A DNA stretch of 5,825 nt from Desulfonatronum sp. (GTDB lineage: Bacteria > Desulfobacterota > Desulfovibrionia > Desulfovibrionales > Desulfonatronaceae), in contig SKYX01000229.1 in NCBI GenBank assembly GCA_007127655.1, positions 1-5,825 of the forward strand. The letters are read 5' to 3'. Shown here piece by piece: positions 1 to 5,254 of the stretch. Made by a program: the position numbers and the translations under genes. Below the pieces are notes generated by a model that did no database searches, was not told the origin of the DNA, and was given only the letters and a program-made list of their open reading frames with translations. How positions within the stretch are numbered: position 1 is the stretch's first letter; each line of letters opens with the position of its first letter.

Positions 1-1017
1 CAGGCCGAGGATTTCAGCGGCCCGGCGCTGGTTGAACCTGGCTTGGCGGAGTGCCTGGCGCAAGCGACGGCGTTCCAGCTTGTCCACGGCTTCCGGTAAA
101 CTTAACCGGTCAAAGAAGGGCTCTTCCACGGTCTCAGGGTGACTGGTCGTCGTGTCGGGACTGGAAGGGCGCAAGGGCGGGTCGGCCTGCCCTGAATTGT
201 CGCCGGTAGCGATGCCGGCCGCTGACGGCGTCGCGACAAAAGGGTCCAGAGCCAGCTCTTTGACCACCGCTGCGTCACCGGCCCGAAACACGGCCCGCTC
301 CACGACGTTTTTCAATTCCCGTACATTCCCCGGCCAGGAATACGCTTCCAGAGTCTTGACCACGGACTCCGACAGGCGCGGCGGTACGGAACGGCCCAGT
401 TCCACGGCCATTCGGGCCGCGAAGTGCTCGGCCAACAGGACCGCGTCACCGGACCGCTCACGCAGCGGTGGAACGCGCAGAACTTCAAAAGCCAGGCGGT
501 CCAGCAGATCGGGCTTGAACCGTCCCTGGGCCGCCAGAGCGACGAGATCGGCGTTGGTGGCCGCGATGATCCGAACATCCACTTCCAAAGGCGCGGTGCC
601 GCCTAGACGCTCCACGACTTGGTACTCGGCCACGCGCAGAATTTTTTCCTGCATCACCAGAGGCATGGTTCCAATTTCATCCAGAAACAGGGTGCCCCCG
701 TGCGCCGCTTCAAACCGCCCCCGCCGCAACCGGACCGCTCCGGTAAAGGCTCCCGGCTCATGGCCGAAGAGTTCGGATTCCAGAAGCGATTCGGACAAGG
801 CCGAGCAGTTTACGGCCACCAGCGGCCCCTGCCAGCGATGGGAATGGTAGTGCAGCCGGATCGCGGCCAATTCCTTGCCCGTTCCCCGCTCGCCGACGAT
901 GATCACGGGCCGGTTCACCTTGGCCACGGCAACAATGCGCTCTTGCAAGGCCAGGAAGGCGTCCGAACGCCCCAGGGCTTCGGGTATCGCGGAGATGCTT
1001 GTGGTGATATTTACCAT
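1..1017 (-). CDS. pspF: PspF-like sigma-54-dependent activator of the phage shock response (3' end beyond window)
   Basis: Bacterial enhancer-binding protein: an AAA+ ATPase that remodels sigma-54 RNA polymerase at the psp promoter. The 339 residues visible start directly in the AAA+ domain, with no receiver or GAF domain, as in PspF. Walker A is GERGTGKE (42-49), the sigma-54 contact loop is an intact GAFTGA (89-94), Walker B is TLFLDE (109-114), followed by LLDRLAFEVLRVPPLRER and a WPGNVRELKNVVERAV segment. Trp62 in SHRWQGP matches E. coli PspF Trp56, implicated in the response to the inhibitor PspA. The window ends inside a Fis-type helix-turn-helix (RFNQRRAAEILGL); roughly 20 residues should be missing by comparison with E. 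coli PspF (325 aa). The linker before the helix-turn-helix is Pro/Ser/Thr-rich and longer than in E. coli. The ATG at 1017 is the only good start: an in-frame TGA lies 13 codons upstream. No strong Shine-Dalgarno is visible, suggesting low expression. Divergent from pspA. Confidence 0.95.
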   Translation of the reverse strand, partial: MVNITTSISAIPEALGRSDAFLALQERIVAVAKVNRPVIIVGERGTGKELAAIRLHYHSHRWQGPLVAVNCSALSESLLESELFGHEPGAFTGAVRLRRGRFEAAHGGTLFLDEIGTMPLVMQEKILRVAEYQVVERLGGTAPLEVDVRIIAATNADLVALAAQGRFKPDLLDRLAFEVLRVPPLRERSGDAVLLAEHFAARMAVELGRSVPPRLSESVVKTLEAYSWPGNVRELKNVVERAVFRAGDAAVVKELALDPFVATPSAAGIATGDNSGQADPPLRPSSPDTTTSHPETVEEPFFDRLSLPEAVDKLERRRLRQALRQARFNQRRAAEILGL

Positions 1018-1072
1018 AGATTGATTCTTGGTGCCAAATAGTATCTGAGTTCGTCAAGCACCATCGCTTCCC

Positions 1073-1093
1073 TTTCACGGCAATACACTGAAA
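1073..1093. promoter_or_regulatory. Weak inverted repeat upstream of the pspA promoter, possible activator site
   Basis: TTTCA (1073-1077) and TGAAA (1089-1093) form a 5-bp inverted repeat with an 11-nt spacer, centred about 55 bp upstream of the predicted pspA transcription start. PspF binds upstream activating sequences in the pspF-pspA intergenic region in enterobacteria, so a site is expected somewhere in 1018-1110. An IHF-like word (AATCAA, four bases, TGG on the minus strand, 1014-1026; one mismatch to the usual core) lies at the pspF start. Both matches are short and could be chance. Confidence 0.2.
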
Positions 1094-1110
1094 TACCTGC
1101 TGATCATATT

Positions 1111-1127
1111 TTGGCACGCCATATGCT
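1111..1127 (+). promoter_or_regulatory. Sigma-54 (-24/-12) promoter of pspA
   Basis: TTGGCACGCCATATGCT matches the sigma-54 consensus TTGGCACG-N4-TTGC closely. The invariant GG (1113-1114) and GC (1125-1126) are separated by exactly 10 bases; the only core deviation is A for the first T of TTGC. The predicted start is near 1138, giving a leader of about 38 nt before the pspA ATG. The position between pspA and a divergent PspF gene is where this promoter is found in known psp loci, so sequence and context agree. Confidence 0.9.
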
Positions 1128-1175
1128 TTTCACAAATAACCACATCGCCTCGGAAACCGTAAGGAGGACCATATT

Positions 1176-1922
1176 ATGGGAATTTTCACCAGATTTCGCG
1201 ACATTATCAGTTCCAACATCAACGCCATGTTGGAGAAGGCCGAGGATCCGGAAAAACTGCTGCGCCTGATGATCCAGGAGATGGAGGAAACCCTGGTGGA
1301 ACTCAAGGCCTCCTGCGCCGGGGCCATGGCCGCCGCAGTCAGGATACGCCGGGAATGGGAGCAGGTGGACGCCAAGGTCCTGGGCTGGGGAGACAAAGCC
1401 GCTCTTGCCGTGGATAAGGGCTACGAAAACCTGGCCAGGGAGGCTCTGCTGGAGAAACGGGAGCTGGAGGCCAAGGCCGATCGGTTGGCCGGGGAACTGG
1501 CCGAAAGCGAGGGCATTATTGAAGGCTATAAAGCCGATATCGACACGCTGGAGGAAAAGCTGATCTCGGCCAAGGACAAGCAGCGCCTTCTCATCCAGCG
1601 GCACATGCGCGCCAAGGGCCGCAAGCGAGCCGGGCTGGATATGCGCCGGGCCGACTCCCACGCGGCCATGCTGCGCTTCGAGGAGTTCGAGCAGCGCATC
1701 GACCGGATGGAGTCCGAAGCGGATCTGGCCGGCCCCTGGGCATCACCCTCCGCTGGTCGTCAGCGACGGGGCAAAGACGCGGAGCCCTTTACGCTGGAGG
1801 AAAAATTCGCCAAATTGGCCGCGGACGAAGATATCGAACGCGAACTGGCCGCCTTGCGCGCCAGAAACGTCGCTCCGTCCGGGCCTGACCAAGCCGACCG
1901 GACCGAACGGATTGGTCACTAA
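1176..1922 (+). CDS. pspA: Phage shock protein A (PspA/IM30 family)
   Basis: Peripheral inner-membrane protein of the ESCRT-III-like PspA/Vipp1 family. It binds stressed membranes as large helical oligomers and, in characterised systems, inhibits PspF when unbound. The 248-aa product opens with an amphipathic helix (MGIFTRFRDIISSNINAML), then the family signature EDPEKLLRLMIQEMEETLVELK (about 23-44) and a long charged coiled coil. Further markers are FEEFEQRIDRMESEADL and the closing helix LEEKFAKLAADEDIERELAALRA. E. coli PspA is 222 aa; the extra length here is a Gly/Ser/Arg linker around 184-199 and a polar tail after about residue 231. AAGGAGG (1161-1167) lies 8 nt before the ATG. The gene is driven by the sigma-54 promoter at 1111-1127 and sits divergent from pspF. 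No pspB/pspC follows, so it is probably monocistronic, or its partners lie elsewhere. Confidence 0.96.
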   Translation: MGIFTRFRDIISSNINAMLEKAEDPEKLLRLMIQEMEETLVELKASCAGAMAAAVRIRREWEQVDAKVLGWGDKAALAVDKGYENLAREALLEKRELEAKADRLAGELAESEGIIEGYKADIDTLEEKLISAKDKQRLLIQRHMRAKGRKRAGLDMRRADSHAAMLRFEEFEQRIDRMESEADLAGPWASPSAGRQRRGKDAEPFTLEEKFAKLAADEDIERELAALRARNVAPSGPDQADRTERIGH

Positions 1923-1923
1923 C

Positions 1924-1938
1924 GCGGGCCATGCCCGC
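1924..1938 (+). terminator. Short GC hairpin just after pspA, weak terminator or mRNA-end stabiliser
   Basis: GCGGGC (1924-1929), a 3-nt loop and GCCCGC (1933-1938) give a perfect 6-bp stem immediately after the pspA stop. It is followed by A-rich rather than T-rich sequence, so it is not a canonical intrinsic terminator. It may stop Rho-dependent decay or simply cap the message. The larger element starting 20 nt downstream may contribute to termination. Confidence 0.35.
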
Positions 1939-1957
1939 AACCCAAGCAAAATGAATA

Positions 1958-2167
1958 TGAACCGCCCGCTTCGCTCAAGGCACGAAGGACACTAAGAAGA
2001 ATTTTTGCCTTCCGCTGGAAAGATGCGGCAGGCAAAAGGCTTCATGCCTAACGGCTAAGTGACATCACCCCGATAGGGGGAGACATCCTTTTGGAAAGCA
2101 GCTCTTTCCCTGCTTTCCAGAATGTTACCTTGGCGCACCTTGAGCCTTGAGCGTAGCGGGCGGTTCA
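1958..2167. repeat. Palindromic intergenic element, copy A (about 210 bp, MITE-like)
   Basis: Bounded by TGAACCGC at the left and GCGGTTCA at the right. The 23-nt ends (1958-1980 and 2145-2167) are complementary at 22 of 23 positions. Inside are three further hairpins: H1, arms 2003-2015 and 2025-2037 (12 of 13 pairs) with loop TGGAAAGAT; H2, CCCC-GATA-GGGG (2068-2079); H3, TGGAAAGCAG (2092-2101) and CTGCTTTCCA (2110-2119), 10 pairs, loop CTCTTTCC. CCTTGAG is tandemly repeated just inside the right end (2138-2151). A second copy lies at 4910-5122. No open reading frame in it looks like a protein gene. Terminal inverted repeats plus an intergenic position suggest a non-autonomous mobile or REP/BIME-like element; no clear target-site duplication is visible. 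It separates pspA from ppsA and could act as a transcription barrier or RNA stabiliser. Confidence 0.85.
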
Positions 2168-2468
2168 AAACTTCTTGTTTTTTCTTGCAGGCTATCAGGA
2201 GTAAGTCACTAACCGAGTATAACTCCTCATGCTCCTTCCCGCCTTTCCACTCGGAATCGCGAAACTTCGGACTGCCATGCTCCAGAGTGCACCGTTTCCC
2301 CCATCGAAATACAGGGTTTCCCGTATATCCTCCGAGCGTGCAATACCCACATAATGGGAACTTCCTGGCGCCAATGCCCACGGATCGACGGGCCTACGGC
2401 CCGACGGCCGGACGGACGCAATACCGTCACCAAGCGACATTGGTGGAACAGCAACAACGGAGGCTCCC
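2168..2468 (+). other. Long non-coding leader upstream of ppsA
   Basis: This 301-bp gap shows no convincing gene on either strand and no clear sigma-70 or sigma-54 promoter. It holds several small symmetric motifs: CCGAGT (2213-2218) with ACTCGG (2249-2254), 30 nt apart; CCCA-CATAA-TGGG near 2347-2356; the perfect palindrome TGGCGCCA (2366-2373); and a 6-bp stem CGGGCC-TAC-GGCCCG (2389-2403). The ppsA Shine-Dalgarno GGAGG (2459-2463) lies 5 nt before the ATG. The length and the stems allow a structured 5' leader, but I do not recognise a known riboswitch class. Confidence 0.5.
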
Positions 2469-4862
2469 ATGCAGGACACGAATTCCGAGACCCAATACAT
2501 CAGCTGGTTTGAAGACCTGAGTTCGAAGGACGTCGATACGGTGGGGGGCAAGAACGCCTCGCTGGGCGAGATGATCAGGGAATTGAAAAAAAAGGACATC
2601 CAGGTCCCGGACGGGTTTGCCACAACCACGGATGCCTACTGGTCATTTTTAAAAGAAAACGATCTCAGCGAACAGATTGAAGATCTGCTCGAAGCCTACC
2701 AACAGGAGGACACTTCCCTGCGCAAGACCGGGGAGGCCATCCGCAAGCTCTTCCTCAACGGGAAAATGCCTCCGGACGTGGCCCGGTCCATACGGGAAGC
2801 CTACCAGGAACTCTGCCAGCGCTACGACAAGACCGACGTGGACGTGGCCGCCCGTTCCAGCGCCACGGCCGAGGACATGCCCGAGGCCAGCTTTGCCGGC
2901 CAGCAGGAATCCTTTCTGAACGTGACCGGCGAGGACGACGTGCTGAAGGTCTGCCAGCAGTGTTTCGCCTCGCTCTTCACGGACCGGGCCATCGCCTACC
3001 GGGAGGAAAAGGGGTTCGAACACATGAAGGTCGCCCTGTCCGTGGGCATCCAGAAAATGGTCCGTTCCGACCTGGCCGGTTCCGGGGTGCTCTTCACCCT
3101 GGACACGGATTCCGGGTTTCCGGACGTGGTGCTGATCAACGCGGCCTGGGGGCTTGGCGAAAACGTGGTCCAGGGTGCGGTCAATCCGGATCAGTACACC
3201 GTGTTCAAGCCCTTTCTGGACAACGAGGATCTGGATTCGATCATCGAGAAGACCCTGGGGTCCAAGGAAAAGAAAATGGTCTACGCCAAGGATGGGAAAG
3301 AGCCGACCAAAAACGTTCAGACCACGAAAAAGGATCGCGAGGCATTCGTTCTCAGCGACGAGGAGATTCTGCGCCTGGCCCGATGGAGCGTCGACATCGA
3401 GAAACACTACGGCACGCCCATGGACATCGAATGGGCCAAGGACGGCGAATTGGACGAGATCTTCATCGTCCAGGCCCGCCCCGAGACCGTGCATTCCCGA
3501 AAATCAGCGGCCACCATGAAGACCTACACCCTCCAGGAGGACGGTGAACGGCTGGTGACCGGATTGAGCATCGGACAGGCCATTGCCGTGGGTGAGGTCA
3601 ACGTCATTGAGAGCGCCTCGGAAATCGAGAAGTTCAAGGAGGGGTCGGTGCTGGTGACCACCATGACCGATCCGGACTGGGTGCCGATCATGAAACGGGC
3701 CGCGGCCATCGTGACCGAACAGGGTGGGCGCACCTCCCACGCGGCCATTGTCAGCCGCGAGCTGGGCATCCCGGCCATTGTCGGCGCACCACAGGCCATC
3801 AAAAAGCTCAAGGACGGTCAAGAAGTGACGGTATCCTGCGCCGAAGGGGACCAGGGCCATGTCTATGCCGGCCGGCTCGAATACGAGGAAGAGGCCATGG
3901 ACCTGGACAATGTTCCGGAGACCCGGACCAGGATCATGTTGAACATCGGCGCGCCCCACGCCGCGATGCGCTGGTGGAAGCTGCCCTGCAAGGGGGTCGG
4001 GCTGGCGCGCATGGAGTATCTGATCAACAACGTGATCAAGATTCACCCCCTGGCCTTGACCCGCTTTGATCAGGTCGAGGACGCCAATGCCAAGGCGCGG
4101 ATCAAGGAGCTGACCAAGGGCCATGAAAGCAGGGAGGACTACTTTGTCGAACTTTTGGCCCGCGGCATCGCCACCATCGCGGCCTCCCGCCATCCGCACC
4201 CGGTGATCGTGCGCATGAGCGATTTCAAGACCAACGAATACGCCGACCTGATCGGCGGCGCCCAGTTCGAGCCCAAGGAGGAGAATCCGATGCTCGGCTG
4301 GCGCGGCGCGTCCCGCTACTACAGCGAGAACTATGCCGACGGCTTTGCCCTGGAGTGCCTGGCCATCCGGCGGGTCCGGGAACGGATGGGGTTCACCAAT
4401 GTGCGGATCATGATTCCGTTCTGCAGAACTCCGGCAGAGGCGGACAAGGTCCTGGACGTCCTGTCCCAAAACGGTCTGATTCGAGGCCAAAACGCCCTCG
4501 AAGTTTACGTCATGGCCGAAATCCCGACCAATATCCTGGAGGCGGAGGCCTTTGCGAAACGGTTTGACGGCTTTTCCATCGGGTCCAACGACCTGACCCA
4601 GCTGGTACTTGGCATCAGCCGGGATTCGGAGCAGCTGGCCGAGCTGTTTGATGAAAGCGACGAATCCATCAAGCGATTGATCCGGATGCTCATTGAGACC
4701 GCGCACCAGGAAGGACGTCCGGTGGGCATCTGCGGCGAGGCCCCCAGCAACGATCCGGAGTTCGCCGCTTTCCTGGTCCGATCCGGCATCGACTCCATCT
4801 CTCTGCAGCCGGACAGCGTACTGCAGGTCATTCAACGCGTGGCGGAAATTGAGAGCGAATGA
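2469..4862 (+). CDS. ppsA: Phosphoenolpyruvate synthase (pyruvate, water dikinase)
   Basis: Cytoplasmic enzyme converting pyruvate, ATP and water to phosphoenolpyruvate, AMP and phosphate: the entry to gluconeogenesis from lactate or pyruvate. The 797 aa match the family length (E. coli 792) and are collinear throughout. The N-terminal ATP-binding domain shows VGGKNASLGEM (about 25-35), AARSSATAEDMPEASFAGQQ (Arg129) and PMDIEWAKDGELDEIFIVQARPETV. The swivelling phosphohistidine domain has GGRTSHAAIVSRELGIPAIVG with catalytic His424. The C-terminal TIM barrel for PEP/pyruvate has GVGLARMEYLI, NPMLGWRGASRYY, GFSIGSNDLTQL and catalytic Cys755 in VGICGEAPS. All key residues are present, so it should be active; pyruvate phosphate dikinase is less likely because the sequence follows E. 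coli PpsA closely. GGAGG at 2459-2463 supports the start. It lies between two copies of the palindromic element; a ppsR-type regulator is not seen nearby. Confidence 0.98.
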   Translation: MQDTNSETQYISWFEDLSSKDVDTVGGKNASLGEMIRELKKKDIQVPDGFATTTDAYWSFLKENDLSEQIEDLLEAYQQEDTSLRKTGEAIRKLFLNGKMPPDVARSIREAYQELCQRYDKTDVDVAARSSATAEDMPEASFAGQQESFLNVTGEDDVLKVCQQCFASLFTDRAIAYREEKGFEHMKVALSVGIQKMVRSDLAGSGVLFTLDTDSGFPDVVLINAAWGLGENVVQGAVNPDQYTVFKPFLDNEDLDSIIEKTLGSKEKKMVYAKDGKEPTKNVQTTKKDREAFVLSDEEILRLARWSVDIEKHYGTPMDIEWAKDGELDEIFIVQARPETVHSRKSAATMKTYTLQEDGERLVTGLSIGQAIAVGEVNVIESASEIEKFKEGSVLVTTMTDPDWVPIMKRAAAIVTEQGGRTSHAAIVSRELGIPAIVGAPQAIKKLKDGQEVTVSCAEGDQGHVYAGRLEYEEEAMDLDNVPETRTRIMLNIGAPHAAMRWWKLPCKGVGLARMEYLINNVIKIHPLALTRFDQVEDANAKARIKELTKGHESREDYFVELLARGIATIAASRHPHPVIVRMSDFKTNEYADLIGGAQFEPKEENPMLGWRGASRYYSENYADGFALECLAIRRVRERMGFTNVRIMIPFCRTPAEADKVLDVLSQNGLIRGQNALEVYVMAEIPTNILEAEAFAKRFDGFSIGSNDLTQLVLGISRDSEQLAELFDESDESIKRLIRMLIETAHQEGRPVGICGEAPSNDPEFAAFLVRSGIDSISLQPDSVLQVIQRVAEIESE

Positions 4863-4909
4863 GCGGTTTTGGGGAGGGATGGTTCAGAACCTGTTGACAC
4901 ATGAAGAAG

Positions 4910-5122
4910 TGAACCGCTCGCTTCGCTCAAGGCGCGGGGTACGCCAAGAAGTGATTTTTTGCTTCCGCTGGAAAGATGCGGAAGCAAAAAGACACGCTGC
5001 CTATCGGCGATGTTGCTTCCTCCCGACAGGGAGGAGCAATGTTTTTGGAAAGCAGCTTTTTCCCTGCTTTCCATAATCTTTTCCTTTGCGCTCCTTGAGT
5101 CTTGAGCGAAGCGGGCGGTTCA
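4910..5122. repeat. Palindromic intergenic element, copy B (about 213 bp, MITE-like)
   Basis: Same architecture and orientation as the copy at 1958-2167. Terminal arms 4910-4932 and 5100-5122 pair at 21 Watson-Crick positions plus two G-U positions. H1: TTTTTGCTTCCGC (4956-4968) with GCGGAAGCAAAAA (4978-4990), 13 of 13 pairs, loop TGGAAAGAT identical to copy A. H2: CCTCCC-GACA-GGGAGG (5019-5034), extended past one bulged T by TTGCT/AGCAA to 5013-5039, far stronger than in copy A. H3: TGGAAAGCAG (5046-5055) with CTGCTTTCCA (5064-5073). A near-duplicated CTTGAG lies at the right end. The left half between the hairpins has diverged, while the ends, the H1 loop and the H3 stem are conserved. It lies 47 bp after the ppsA stop and ends in a T8 run (5123-5130), so it may also help terminate ppsA transcription. 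Confidence 0.87.
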
Positions 5123-5130
5123 TTTTTTTT
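5100..5130 (+). terminator. Possible terminator: right arm of element B plus T8 tract
   Basis: The GC-rich right arm of element B is followed at once by TTTTTTTT (5123-5130). If the arm pairs with its partner 170 nt upstream, the transcript would carry a strong stem followed by a U run at the end of ppsA. The long span is atypical for an intrinsic terminator, and H1-H3 would fold within the loop. No local hairpin sits directly before the T run. Confidence 0.3.
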
Positions 5131-5213
5131 AAAAGAAATTGGGCAACTAAATCAGGGTATCCGGAAATGTGTCAACCTATTCTTCACATGAATTGAAGCA
5201 TTCCTTTGGGGAG

Positions 5214-5240
5214 TGTTTCAGAAAAGCGGAAAGTGAAACA
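5214..5240. promoter_or_regulatory. Inverted repeat upstream of the lactate dehydrogenase gene, candidate operator
   Basis: TGTTTCA (5214-5220) and TGAAACA (5234-5240) form a perfect 7-bp inverted repeat with a 13-nt spacer. The half-site centres are 20 bp apart, about two helical turns. It ends 3 bp before the Shine-Dalgarno AAGGAG (5244-5249). A bound dimeric regulator could block transcription, or the RNA hairpin could limit ribosome access. A smaller repeat, CTTCA-N7-TGAAG, lies upstream at 5182-5198. No clear -35/-10 pair was found in 5123-5254. Confidence 0.4.
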
Positions 5241-5254
5241 AACAAGGAGTTCCT

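Larger units (their letters stand above)
4893..5176. repeat. 10-bp inverted repeat flanking element copy B
   Basis: GTTGACACAT (4893-4902) and its exact reverse complement ATGTGTCAAC (5167-5176) sit on either side of copy B, 7 bp outside its left end and 44 bp outside its right end. Each arm contains TTGACA pointing inwards, but neither has a good -10 box at 16-18 bp, so promoter function is not supported. It could be an outer arm of a larger nested palindrome or coincidence. Copy A has no equivalent flanks. Confidence 0.35.

Noticed and set aside
152..850. 232-codon plus-strand open frame opposite pspF
   Set aside because: The product is Arg/Ser/Thr-rich with no domain; the minus strand encodes an intact AAA+ activator with all motifs in one frame.
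1018..1040. Second sigma-54-like -24 word (TTGGCACC) on the minus strand before pspF
   Set aside because: The bases 10 nt after GG are CA instead of GC, and the predicted start would fall inside the pspF coding region.
1104..1661. 185-codon minus-strand open frame opposite pspA
   Set aside because: It is antisense to a clear PspA gene and would cover the sigma-54 promoter; no recognisable motif.
2003..2037. Element hairpin H1 as an intrinsic terminator
   Set aside because: The T run lies on the 5' side of the stem on both strands and the 3' side is A-rich, the opposite of a terminator on either strand.
2122..2520. 132-codon plus-strand open frame running from element A into ppsA
   Set aside because: It begins inside the repeat element, its product has no recognisable domain, and it overlaps ppsA out of frame.
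2195..2629. 144-codon minus-strand open frame across the ppsA leader and start
   Set aside because: It overlaps the well-supported ppsA start in antisense, has no ribosome site I can see, and its product resembles no family I recognise. The part outside ppsA could be a gene remnant, but the evidence is too thin.
3504..4835. 443-codon minus-strand open frame inside ppsA
   Set aside because: This is the usual antisense open frame of a GC-rich gene. The composition is Gly/His/Asp-rich without motifs, whereas the plus-strand frame matches PEP synthase along its whole length.
5167..5189. CRP/FNR-like site (ATGTG ... CACAT) upstream of ldh
   Set aside because: The half-sites are 13 nt apart, too far for the TGTGA-N6-TCACA arrangement of this family.
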